Shown: piece by piece, positions 1 through 8,259 of the stretch
Position numbering within the stretch: position 1 is the first letter of the stretch
Layout of the letters: every line of letters starts with the position of its first letter
Origin: Comamonas serinivorans
GTDB taxonomy: Bacteria; Pseudomonadota; Gammaproteobacteria; Burkholderiales; Burkholderiaceae_C
Assembly: GCF_002158865.1 (NCBI RefSeq)
Contig: NZ_CP021455.1
Span: 3,286,001 to 3,350,000, forward strand
Length of the DNA: 64,000 nucleotides
Direction: 5' to 3'
Program-made: the position numbers and the translations under genes
Notes under the pieces: generated by a model
Database searches by the model: none
Seen by the model: the letters and a program-made list of their open reading frames with translations, nothing else
Told to the model about the DNA's origin: nothing

Positions 1-1360
1 GGATGTTGTTGTCGGCCAATTTGGCAATCAGGTCAGGCGTCACGCCATCCAGGTCCCGCAGGTCCTGGGCTGCGCCCACCACGCTTTCTTCGCGCGCAAT
101 TTCCATGGTCAGCACAGCTGCCTTGGCACGCGAACGCAATTCGTTGACGGTTTCTTCGTCGAAACCTTCGATTTCCAGCATTTCCTGCAGCGGCACATAG
201 GCCACTTCTTCCAGGCTGGTGAACCCTTCCTCGATGAGGATGTCGGCCACTTCCTCGTCGACGTCGAGCTTTTCCATGAACAGGCTGCGCATGGACGTGG
301 TTTCTTCGGCCTTTTTCTGGGCCGATTCCGCCGCGTCCATGATGTTGATCTTCCAGCCCGTCAGGTCAGAAGCCAGGCGCACGTTCTGGCCGCCCCGGCC
401 AATCGCGATGGCGAGGTTTTCCTCGTCCACCACCACGTCCATGGCGTGTTTTTCCTCGTCCACCACGATGGACGAGACGTTGGCCGGCGCCAGGGCGCCG
501 ATCACGAACTGTGCCGGGTCTTCACTCCACAGCACGATGTCCACCCGTTCGCCCGCCAGTTCGTTGGTGACGGCATTCACACGGGTACCGCGCACGCCCA
601 CGCAGGTGCCGATCGGGTCCACGCGCTTGTCGTGCGAGATCACGGCGATCTTGGCGCGCGACCCCGCATCACGGGCGCAGCTCTTGATCTCCAGCAGACC
701 TTGCTCGATTTCGGGCACTTCCTGACGGAACAGCTCCACCATGAACTCGGGCGCCGCACGGGACAGCAGGATGGGCGCGCCACGCAAGGTCGAATCGACC
801 TCCATGATCATGGCCCGCACGCGGTCACCCGTGCGCAGGTTTTCCTTCGGGATCATCTCGGAGCGACGCAGGCGGCCTTCGACACGGCCGGACTCGGCAA
901 TGATGTCACCCTTGTCCATGCGCTTGACCGTGCCCACGAAGATCTTCTCGCCACGCGAGAGGAAGTCGTTGAGCAGCATCTCGCGCTCGGCATCGCGGAT
1001 CTTCTGCAGGATGATCTGCTTGGCCGCCATGGCACCGATGCGGCCAATCGGCAGCGACTCGATGGGCTCCTCGATGACGTCACCCACCTGCACGCCAGGC
1101 TTGTCTTCCTCAGCCTCGAACAGCAGGACTTCCTGCTCGGGCAGTTGCAGACCCGCTTCGCTGGGCACCACGTGCCAGCGGCGGAACGTTTCGTAGTCGC
1201 CCGAGTCGCGGTCGATGGTCACTCGGATATCGGTCTCGCCTTCGTAGAGCTTCTTGGTGGCCTGAGCCAATGCCGATTCCACGGCACCAAACACCACATC
1301 GGCTTCCACATTTTTTTCGCGCGAGATCGCTTCAACCAGCATCAGCAGTTCGCGATTCAT
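1..1360 (-). CDS. nusA: Transcription termination/antitermination factor NusA (3' end cut by window edge)
   Basis: NusA binds RNA polymerase and nascent RNA and modulates pausing, Rho-independent termination and antitermination. The visible protein starts MNRELLMLVEAISREK, typical of the NusA N-terminal domain. An S1 domain follows near residues 135-200, then two KH domains with the motif GRGGQNVRLASDLTGW, then acidic C-terminal helix-hairpin-helix repeats that run off the window. The ATG at 1358-1360 has a strong Shine-Dalgarno sequence (AGAGGAG) just upstream. It lies 66 nt downstream of rimP on the same strand, the conserved rimP-nusA(-infB) order, so it is expected to share the promoter at 2149-2177. 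No stop codon is visible because the gene continues beyond base 1. Confidence 0.97.
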   Translation of the reverse strand, partial: MNRELLMLVEAISREKNVEADVVFGAVESALAQATKKLYEGETDIRVTIDRDSGDYETFRRWHVVPSEAGLQLPEQEVLLFEAEEDKPGVQVGDVIEEPIESLPIGRIGAMAAKQIILQKIRDAEREMLLNDFLSRGEKIFVGTVKRMDKGDIIAESGRVEGRLRRSEMIPKENLRTGDRVRAMIMEVDSTLRGAPILLSRAAPEFMVELFRQEVPEIEQGLLEIKSCARDAGSRAKIAVISHDKRVDPIGTCVGVRGTRVNAVTNELAGERVDIVLWSEDPAQFVIGALAPANVSSIVVDEEKHAMDVVVDEENLAIAIGRGGQNVRLASDLTGWKINIMDAAESAQKKAEETTSMRSLFMEKLDVDEEVADILIEEGFTSLEEVAYVPLQEMLEIEGFDEETVNELRSRAKAAVLTMEIAREESVVGAAQDLRDLDGVTPDLIAKLADNNI

Positions 1361-1426
1361 GACAAAGACTCCTCTTGCTGCGCACGCCCATGCGTGCGCG
1401 AACCCGTTTCAACATGCATTCCTTGC

Positions 1427-2044
1427 TCACGCCTCATCGTCTGCGGCATCCGCCTCGCCAGACGCGGGGCTGGCCTTGCCCGGTTGGGCACGGCCCTGAA
1501 AATCCACCACCGCCGCCAAGCGAATCTCGCGCACCTCATCGAGCGTGAAGCCCAGCGCATGCACCGGCGCTGCGGCCAGCCGCTTGGCACTCACACGTTG
1601 GCCGGGCTTGGCCTGGACCTTTTCCTGCCACACGATGTGCCAGCCAGCGCCGTCGTCGGTTCGCTCCAGCGTGCCGCGGAATTTCTTGCGCAAAGGGCTG
1701 ACCTTGCCGTCGGCAACGTCCATCCCGATCGGGGCCTTGAGGGTGACATCCACCTCATAGCCTGTGAAGCGCTGCAGATCGGCTTCCCCGCGCAGCAGGC
1801 GATCGATGCCCGGCGACGAGACTTCCAGACGCGAGTAATCGGTGCCTTCGACCTCAAGGGCGAACTGCAGCTGACGCGTGACCACTTCGCAATCTTCGAC
1901 GGTGATCAGGCGTGCCTCTGCTTCGGCGCCCGCCCAGGGCCAGTCAATCGTGATGCGCAGCAAGCCGCCTTGCGAGCGTTCAATCTCCACCAACTCGTAG
2001 CCCAAGCCGGTGACCGTCGTTTCAACCAATTGCTGCAGTGACAC
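1427..2044 (-). CDS. rimP: Ribosome maturation factor RimP
   Basis: RimP assists late maturation of the 30S subunit in the cytoplasm. The 205-aa product opens with SLQQLVETTVTGLGYELVEI and has the family hallmark LEVSSPGIDR near residues 93-102, followed by the C-terminal SH3-like domain. The start is GTG with only a weak Shine-Dalgarno (CAGGGCG), and I see no better in-frame ATG upstream. The C-terminal tail is Ala/Asp/Glu-rich and poorly conserved. It is the first gene of the rimP-nusA operon. The promoter and a terminator-like leader hairpin lie within 135 nt upstream. Confidence 0.95.
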   Translation of the reverse strand: MSLQQLVETTVTGLGYELVEIERSQGGLLRITIDWPWAGAEAEARLITVEDCEVVTRQLQFALEVEGTDYSRLEVSSPGIDRLLRGEADLQRFTGYEVDVTLKAPIGMDVADGKVSPLRKKFRGTLERTDDGAGWHIVWQEKVQAKPGQRVSAKRLAAAPVHALGFTLDEVREIRLAAVVDFQGRAQPGKASPASGEADAADDEA

Positions 2045-2103
2045 GCGCTGTTTCGCCCTGAAAATTCGCCTTGAGAATCAAGCACCAAAAATCAAAAACA
2101 CAT

Positions 2104-2133
2104 AAAAAAAGGGCGGATGAAACCCGCCCTTTT
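2104..2133 (-). terminator. Leader terminator/attenuator hairpin ahead of rimP
   Basis: A 10-bp perfect stem (AAAAGGGCGG at 2107-2116 pairing with CCGCCCTTTT at 2124-2133) is followed on the minus strand by seven T residues, the form of an intrinsic terminator. It lies about 10-35 nt after the predicted rimP transcription start. No minus-strand gene ends just upstream, so it is better explained as an early attenuator in the rimP-nusA leader than as the terminator of another gene. Confidence 0.8.
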
Positions 2134-2148
2134 GGTCGTGAGAGAGCG

Positions 2149-2177
2149 ATTCTAGCATGTTGGCGGGCGGTATTCAA
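2149..2177 (-). promoter_or_regulatory. Sigma-70 promoter of rimP-nusA
   Basis: Read on the minus strand, TTGAAT (2172-2177) is followed after exactly 17 nt by TAGAAT (2149-2154). Both hexamers are close to the sigma-70 consensus. The predicted start is near 2142, about 98 nt upstream of the rimP GTG. Confidence 0.75.
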
Positions 2178-2366
2178 GTCAGATTCTGGACCTGAACGCC
2201 GTGTGTGACTGCTGCCGCAGCGCCCATCCCCGAGCCGGCCGCGCCAGAGCCATGCACTAGAATTTGCACCGCGTCTGCCAGGCCTTTGAACGGCCGTGGT
2301 GGGCAGCACATCGCCCCAAACGCACGGCAGCCATCGCCGGCGCGCTGCACCTCTCCCGCTTCGAAC

Positions 2367-2648
2367 ATGACCGACACACACAACCAGCCCGCCGATGACA
2401 CCCTGATCCGGGAGCTGGCTGAGCTGATGGTTTCCTCCCTCAACCTGGAGATGGCCGCCGAAGACATCGACCCCGACGCCCCGCTGTACGGCGACGGGCT
2501 GGGCCTGGATTCCATCGACATCCTGGAAATCGCCCTGGCGGTCTCGAAACAGTACGGCTTCCAGCTCAAGGCCGACGATGACAACAACGCCAGGATCTTC
2601 TCCAGCCTGCGCCACCTGGCCAACCACGTCGCCGCGCAGCGCGTCTGA
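2367..2648 (+). CDS. Acyl carrier protein
   Basis: A 93-aa acidic acyl carrier protein. The phosphopantetheine attachment serine is Ser49 in GLGLDSIDILEI, the canonical DS(I/L)(D/E) site. The ATG at 2367 was chosen over an in-frame upstream extension to 2205, because the family fold begins at DTLIRELAELM. It is followed after 21 nt by a COG4648 membrane protein and then by an acyl-AMP ligase, the same order seen in aryl-polyene and xanthomonadin-type loci. It probably carries an aryl or acyl group for that ligase. It is distinct from the fatty-acid AcpP, which usually sits with fabD, fabG and fabF, none of which is here. Confidence 0.9.
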   Translation: MTDTHNQPADDTLIRELAELMVSSLNLEMAAEDIDPDAPLYGDGLGLDSIDILEIALAVSKQYGFQLKADDDNNARIFSSLRHLANHVAAQRV

Positions 2649-2669
2649 CCACCCATCCGGACACTTCCC

Positions 2670-3317
2670 ATGACGGCCTGGCGACTCGCGGCCAAGCTGC
2701 TGGGCATCGGCCTCGTGGCCGCGCTCGTGGTGTGGACCAGCCTGCACCCCTCGCGCCTCACCGTGTGGGTGCTGGCCAGCCCCTTGCTGCTGCTGGCCTG
2801 GGCTCAGCGGCAGCGCTGGCCAGCCACGCATCCCCAGCACACGCGGGCGCGGGCGCTCTCGGCCCTGTGCGTCCTGGGCTTCGCCCTCCTCGTCCTGGCC
2901 AGTGACGCCCTGGTCACGCGCTTTGGCTGGCTGTACCTGACCCAGCATGTGGGGGCCCATGCCGCCCTGGCCGTGGCGTTCGGGCGCACCCTGCTGCCGG
3001 GGCGCACCCCGCTGTGCACGCAGATGGCGGCCTGGGTCCACGATGACGTGACCGAACCACCCCTGTGGCGCTACACCCGCGGCGTCACCCTGGCCTGGAC
3101 CCTGTATTTCACCGCCATCTGCGGCCTGTCGCTGCTGCTCTTCTTTGGCGCCTCGTTTGCCAGCTGGACCTGGTTTTCCACCATCGGCACGCTGGTCTGC
3201 ACGGGGCTGATGTTTGCCCTCGAGAACTTCGCGCGTCGCTTCTTCCTGCCGGCCAAGGACCGCATCGGCCTGCTGCGCACCATCGAAGTGGTCAGCCGGC
3301 AGCTCTCGCGCCCGTAA
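2670..3317 (+). CDS. COG4648-type membrane protein of aryl-polyene-like loci
   Basis: A 215-aa integral membrane protein with about five hydrophobic segments (roughly residues 7-24, 30-45, 66-83, 120-140 and 148-170). A conserved-looking patch THVGAHAAL/FGRTLLPGRTPLCTQ lies between helices. The combination with an upstream acyl carrier protein and downstream AMP ligase matches the COG4648 proteins of aryl-polyene clusters. These are often annotated as ketosynthases, but I see no ketosynthase active-site motif. The function is unknown. The start ATG at 2670 lies 21 nt after the acyl carrier protein stop, so the three genes look like one operon. Confidence 0.75.
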   Translation: MTAWRLAAKLLGIGLVAALVVWTSLHPSRLTVWVLASPLLLLAWAQRQRWPATHPQHTRARALSALCVLGFALLVLASDALVTRFGWLYLTQHVGAHAALAVAFGRTLLPGRTPLCTQMAAWVHDDVTEPPLWRYTRGVTLAWTLYFTAICGLSLLLFFGASFASWTWFSTIGTLVCTGLMFALENFARRFFLPAKDRIGLLRTIEVVSRQLSRP

Positions 3318-3347
3318 AGCCCACCCTTTGACGCCTCCGCCCCTGCC

Positions 3348-4802
3348 ATGACCGACTCCACTTGGCCGCTGTGCACACACGCCGCCGACCAGGCCCTGAT
3401 CGCCAGCGAACACGGCGCGATCACCGCCGGCGATTTCGTGGCGCGCGCCCGCGCGCTGGCCGCCCACCTGCCCGTCGGGGCGCCCGTGCTCAACGTGAGC
3501 CAAAGCCACTTCGGCTTCAGCCTGGGGCTGGCGGCCGCCCTGCTGCGCGGCTGTATCAGCCTGATGCCGCCCAATTTCGCCCCCGAAACCGTGCGCCTGA
3601 TGCAACGCGTCGCACCGCAGGCGCAGGTCGACCTGCATCATTGGTCTGGCCGGCAGGCCACGGGTGCCCTCGCCCACGTTGCACCGGGCGACATCGTCTG
3701 CCTGCACGACGGGGGAGACCACCCCGCCGACCTGCCCACGCTGGACCTGCGGCCCTGGCTGTCGACCCGGCCCCAGCCCTGCACCGGCCCGTTCACCATG
3801 CCCCGGATCGCCGGCGACCAGCTCGCGGCACTGGTCTTCACCTCCGGCTCCACGGGCGAGCCCAGCGGCCACCGCAAGACCTGGGGCAAGCTGGTGCTGA
3901 ACGCCCGCAGCGCGCAAACCCGACTCGCATGGGCCCCGGGTAGCCTGGTGGCCACCGTGCCACCGCAGCACATGTACGGTTTCGAGTCCAGCGTGCTGCT
4001 CGCGCTGCACGGCGGCCATGCCATGTGGCACGGCAAACCCATGCTGCCGGCCGACATCGCCCACGCCCTGGCCGCGGCACCGGCGCCGCGCTGCCTCATC
4101 AGCACCCCCTGGCACCTGTCGCTGGTGCTCGAAGCCCTGGACAACGGCCTCAGCCTACCCCCGGTGGCCGATGTGCTCAGCGCCACCGCGCCCCTGTCGG
4201 GCGAGCTGGCGCAGCGCATCGAAGACCGCCTGGGCGCGCCCGTGCATGAAATCTATGGCTCGACCGAAACGGGCCAGATCGCCACCCACCGCACCGTGCG
4301 CAGCAGCGATTGGCAGCTGCTGGATGGCGTGCGCCTGTCGCTCGAGCACCAGGACGGCGAAGACGTCGCCTGGGTCAGCGACGGGCACATCGAAGGCCGC
4401 GTGCCGCTGGCCGACATGGTCACCCAGCTCGACGACGGGCATTTCCGCCTCATTGGGCGCCGCGCCGACATGGTGAACATCGCCGGCAAGCGCCACTCCA
4501 TCGCCGCGCTCAACGCCATCGTGCAGCGGCTGCCGGGCGTGAAAGACGGCGCCTTCTTCGACCCCGGCAACCAGCCCGATGCCGCCGGCGCCGACACCCA
4601 GGTCCAGCGCCTGTGCGCCTTCGTCGTCGCGCCCGGACTCGACGCCAAGGCCGTCACCCAGGCCTTGCGGGCCCACATCGACCCGGTCTTTCTGCCCCGC
4701 CCGCTGTGGCTGCTGGACAGCCTGCCCCGCAATGCCACCAGCAAGCTGCCCCGCTCGGCCCTGCAAGCCCTGCACGCCCGCCTGACTCAGCGCCCTGGTT
4801 GA
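3348..4802 (+). CDS. AMP-dependent acyl/aryl ligase (ApeH-like)
   Basis: A 484-aa member of the ANL adenylating enzyme superfamily. The P-loop FTSGSTGEPSGHRK is at residues 164-177, the A5 motif YGSTETG at 303-309, the hinge-region aspartate in RLIGRRADMVNIAGK near 450, and the C-terminal catalytic lysine in NATSKLPR. It should activate a carboxylic acid as an acyl-adenylate and load it onto a thiol, presumably the acyl carrier protein two genes upstream. It is the last gene of the three-gene set. A 50-bp palindrome begins 11 nt after its stop. Substrate cannot be read from sequence; aryl-polyene precursor loading is an inference from the neighbours. Confidence 0.85.
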   Translation: MTDSTWPLCTHAADQALIASEHGAITAGDFVARARALAAHLPVGAPVLNVSQSHFGFSLGLAAALLRGCISLMPPNFAPETVRLMQRVAPQAQVDLHHWSGRQATGALAHVAPGDIVCLHDGGDHPADLPTLDLRPWLSTRPQPCTGPFTMPRIAGDQLAALVFTSGSTGEPSGHRKTWGKLVLNARSAQTRLAWAPGSLVATVPPQHMYGFESSVLLALHGGHAMWHGKPMLPADIAHALAAAPAPRCLISTPWHLSLVLEALDNGLSLPPVADVLSATAPLSGELAQRIEDRLGAPVHEIYGSTETGQIATHRTVRSSDWQLLDGVRLSLEHQDGEDVAWVSDGHIEGRVPLADMVTQLDDGHFRLIGRRADMVNIAGKRHSIAALNAIVQRLPGVKDGAFFDPGNQPDAAGADTQVQRLCAFVVAPGLDAKAVTQALRAHIDPVFLPRPLWLLDSLPRNATSKLPRSALQALHARLTQRPG

Positions 4803-4813
4803 CCAATGGCAAG

Positions 4814-4863
4814 CAGTATCATCCACCTACCGATGACAAATCAACGGAATCAGGTGGATACTG
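4814..4863. repeat. 50-bp CAGTAT palindrome, copy 1
   Basis: Starts CAGTATC and ends GGATACTG. The outer arms pair (GTATC..CCACCT with AGGTGGATAC), and inner CCGAT/AACGG flank the 8-nt centre. It begins 11 nt after the acyl ligase stop. Confidence 0.85.
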
Positions 4864-5279
4864 GTCAATTCATCGCATTCAACGCCGCAGTCGCGGCCTG
4901 CATCAGCGCCCATCACGCGTCGGACCACGTGGGGCGACGCCAACACGCTGCGCCTGCCTGCCTGCCTGCCGTCCGCCGCAACGGGTAGCCGCTCACGCCG
5001 TGCCGCCGGCTGCGGGCTCCCAAGGCATCCCTGCGACCCGCGGCGCGGCGTCCGATGCAGGCCTTCGCCACACCGCCGAGTCGCGTGGCGTGGCCTCGGG
5101 CCAACCGCCCACAGCGTGCTCCAAGTGAATCACCGCGGCATGCGGCCTGGCGCGACGGGCCCCTCAGCGGGGTGAAGGGCCATGACGTCAACACCCTTCA
5201 CATTCACCAATTTCAGGGATAGACCGCGCGCATCCCATCGTGTGAAAGTGTGTTTTTTTGTACCCATCGAAAGGCACAC
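4864..5279. other. Intergenic region without recognisable gene
   Basis: No convincing reading frame was seen on either strand. It holds a short TGCC tandem run near 4951-4967 and an 8-bp inverted repeat GTGAAGGG/CCCTTCAC (5172-5179 and 5194-5201), about 80 nt upstream of the IPTL-CTERM gene start. That repeat could be an operator or a weak hairpin. Confidence 0.5.
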
Positions 5280-7043
5280 ATGGACCTCGCCCCCACCCGC
5301 CCCCCGCGCTTTCGCCTTTTGTTCGGTCCCTTGGCCCGCCCCCTGGCCGGGGTTGGCCTGACCCTGGCCACCCTCGGCGGCGCGCAGGCCCAGTCCGCTG
5401 CAGACCTTCGACTACACCGGCGCCATCGTGTCCTACAGCGTGCCCAGCACAGGCGACTACTGGATCGAGGCGGCCGGAGCTGAGGGCGGGAACAGTCCAA
5501 ATTCGAGCGTTCGCCCAGGGCGAGGCGCGATCGTGGGTGGCAAGTTTCACCTCGCGGCCGGCACCCTTTTGAGCGTGTTGGTCGGTCAGCAGGCTCCCAC
5601 CTCCGGTTTCCAGGGCAACGGCGGCGGCGGCGGCAGCTTTGTCGTGCTCACGGGCACCAGCCCCCTCCAAGCCTTGGTGGTGGGCGGCGGCGGTGCAGGC
5701 TCCGCATTCACCGACAGCCCAGACAAGCACGGGCAAGCGGGCCAAAGCGGCGCAGCAGGCACCAACGCCGGTGGGGCCGGGGGGAGCACAGGCAGTGGGG
5801 GTGGCGCGGGGACCTCGTCTCAGGCCAGCGCAGGCGGTGGCGGCTTGCTGGGCAACGATGCAGATGGAACGTGGTGGGGGCAAGAGGCGGTCAGGCCTTT
5901 GTCCATGGCGGCAGCGGCGGTACGAGCACAAACAATGCGCCTGGCGGCTTTGGCGGCGGCGGCGCAGGCTCCGCGGTCACCACCAGCGGCGGCGGGGGTG
6001 GCTACTCGGGCGGGGGTGGGGGGAACGATCCCACGCCCGACTCAGCAGACGAAGGCATGGGCGGCGGCGGCGGCTCCTTCAACGCCGGCACCGACCCCAT
6101 CACGCTGACCGGTGCCACCGATGGCCGCAGCGGCAACGGCCAGGTGCGCATCTGCACCGACCATGCCCCAGCAAGCTTGACCATCACCTCTGCTGCGCCC
6201 AGCGCCGGCGTGGCCGGCAGCGCCTACGCGCCCCATCACCCTCACGGCCACCGGTGGCCTGGCCCCCTACATCTGGAGTGCCGCCAGCCTGCCCGGCGGC
6301 TTGAGCCTCAACCCCAGCACCGGCGTGCTCTCGGGCACCCCTGCGGCGGGCAGCCAGGGCAGCTACACGATCACGGTGACGGACAGCCATCAGCCCACGC
6401 CGCAGACAGCGTGACGCTGCAGATCCTGCCGGCCCTGGCCGCCACGGCACCCGCCCCAGCCACAGTGGGCCAGGCTTACACCGGCGGCCCTGCCGCCACC
6501 GGCGGTGTGGCGCCCTACACCTGGACCGCAGCCAGCCTGCCCACGGGCTTGACGCTGAACCCCAGCACGGGCGCGCTCACCGGCACACCCGCCGTGGACA
6601 CGCACGGCGACTACCCCCTGACGGTGGCGGACAGCCAATCCCCAGCCCGCACCGCCACGGTGACGCTGCAGGTGCTGCCTGCGACGCTGGCCATTGGCAC
6701 GAGCAGCTTGCCCGCTGCCAACCAGGCCCAGGTCTACAGCGCCGCCTTGCTCGCCACCGGCGGCGTCGCGCCCTACACCTGGATGGCCACCGGCCTGCCC
6801 ACGGGCTTGTCGCTGGTGAATGGAGAGATCACCGGCACGCCCACGCAGTCGGGCACGTTCGCTGTGGTGGTGTCGCTCAGCGATGGGGCCACCCCGGCGC
6901 AGACGGCGAGCGTGACGCTGGTGTTGAGCGTGACGGCCGCTGACGTGAAACCAGTGCCCACGCTGGGCGGGTGGGCCATCAGCCTGCTGGGCGCCTTGGC
7001 GGCGGCACTGAGGGCGCGCAGGTTGCGGCGGCGGCGACGCTAA
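5280..7043 (+). pseudogene. Frame-broken glycine-rich, Ig-repeat, IPTL-CTERM surface protein
   Basis: The parts of one exported protein are spread over two reading frames. An ATG at 5280 starts a signal peptide ending near GGAQAQS. A Gly-rich domain follows in the next frame from about 5401. After the G5 run at 5876-5880 the reading returns to the first frame. It slips again at the C4 run 6231-6234 and returns near 6411. The rest encodes repeated Ig-like (He_PIG type) units with the recurring VAPYTW...LPTGL..NP.TG.LTGTP pattern, then a C-terminal VPTLGGWAISLLGALAAAL plus Arg cluster. That tail is the IPTL-CTERM exosortase-like sorting signal. Four single-base frame changes indicate a decayed gene or assembly errors at homopolymers. 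No sortase partner is in the window. Confidence 0.75.
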
Positions 7044-7285
7044 GCATGTAGCCTTGGCCAAGGTACGGAAGCTGGGACTGCAGGTGGGCCTTGCTCTGGG
7101 GCAGCTGACCTGAGGCTGAGGCCGCAGCGGCGCGGGCGTGCGGCCGCACCGCCATGACAAATCACGCTGCGGGTTCTGCCGCGCCCATTGAACGGCGAGA
7201 CGCTATCGTGTCTGTGGTGATGTGGCGCTGGCCGCTTTGAACCTTTCAACAAAAGCCACAGGACGATCCAACTGTGAACCATCCT

Positions 7286-8155
7286 CTAGATGGCAACCCG
7301 CTTCTTTCGAACGTCGCTTGGGGTCGCCCCTAGAAATCGCTTCATCACGGCGGTCATGTGACTGTTGCTGGCGAATCCAGAGATTCGGGCCACCTCGGAA
7401 AAGGAAACGTTTGGCTTTTCCAGCAAGCCTCTGGCCAAAGACAGCCTCATGTTCAAAATGAACTGATGCGGTGACATTCCCGATGTTTCTTTGAAAGCCC
7501 GCGAGAAGTGTCCGGGCGAGAGCGAGACCTCGACCGCCAATGACTCAATCGTCATCTTTGCGGAGATGTTTTCTCGAATGTAGGCTTCTATTTTCTTCCA
7601 TTTTTGCGGCGAAAGCCCGCCCTGGGCCCGCCTTGCACTGAATCCCGATGACAGATTCGAATAATTTCGGATGATGTGAACGCCAAATGCAGTCAACAAA
7701 GCATCCAAGTATTCGGCTCGGCCAATCTCCTGAAGCGCGAGCTCTTTGCCGATCGCGCGGGAAATGGCATAGGCCTTTCGATCAGAAATGGCCAGCCCGA
7801 GGGGATAAATTTCAAGGTTTTCCTCACCGCACTCCAAACCAGCCAACGACCTCAACCGCTCATTCGGTAAGGCGATCAACATGTTTTCCTTGGGAGTGAG
7901 CCACATCGAGGAAATATCCGACCCCTGAGGAACGATCTCCAACCCTCCCGCGGGAATGATGCTTTGGATTTTTTTGTCGGAATTGAGTGCAATGGTTCGA
8001 TTTTTCTGGATCGACTGAAAAATCAAAAACAAATTCACTCCAGATGTGAAATGAAGCGATCCTGGAGGTAAGGAGAAGTATCCAGCCGAGCCCCGAGAAC
8101 TCTCAAACCGGACGCCCCAATGGCTCGGGGCGAATCCAAAATGTTTTCCAACCAT
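7286..8155 (-). CDS. AraC-family transcriptional regulator
   Basis: A 289-aa protein with a variable N-terminal sensing region (about 1-185) and a C-terminal AraC DNA-binding domain with two helix-turn-helix units. The first is around MTIESLAVEVSLSPGHFSRAFK. The second is around VSFSEVARISGFASNSHM, followed by the family signature FLGATPSDVRK. Base composition is visibly more AT-rich than the flanking core genes and codon use is less GC3-biased, which suggests acquisition. It lies 104 nt downstream of the LssY-like gene on the same strand, so it could regulate that cluster. The inducer is unknown. Confidence 0.9.
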   Translation of the reverse strand: MVGKHFGFAPSHWGVRFESSRGSAGYFSLPPGSLHFTSGVNLFLIFQSIQKNRTIALNSDKKIQSIIPAGGLEIVPQGSDISSMWLTPKENMLIALPNERLRSLAGLECGEENLEIYPLGLAISDRKAYAISRAIGKELALQEIGRAEYLDALLTAFGVHIIRNYSNLSSGFSARRAQGGLSPQKWKKIEAYIRENISAKMTIESLAVEVSLSPGHFSRAFKETSGMSPHQFILNMRLSLARGLLEKPNVSFSEVARISGFASNSHMTAVMKRFLGATPSDVRKKRVAI

Positions 8156-8259
8156 GGGCCTTCATGTCCACCTGAACTTGACAAGGCCGCCACTTATACC
8201 TTTTGCGTACACACCTGGCAACCTTAGACACGCCAAACACAAAGCGCCCAAGCAAACAC

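Noticed and set aside
2022..4115. A 697-codon minus-strand frame opposite the acyl-carrier/ligase genes
   Set aside because: Gly/Gln/His-rich shadow of three well-supported + strand genes.
7051..7064. CCTTGGCCAAGG palindrome after the IPTL-CTERM gene
   Set aside because: A single short perfect palindrome without a T-run, a partner site or other copies; it may be chance.
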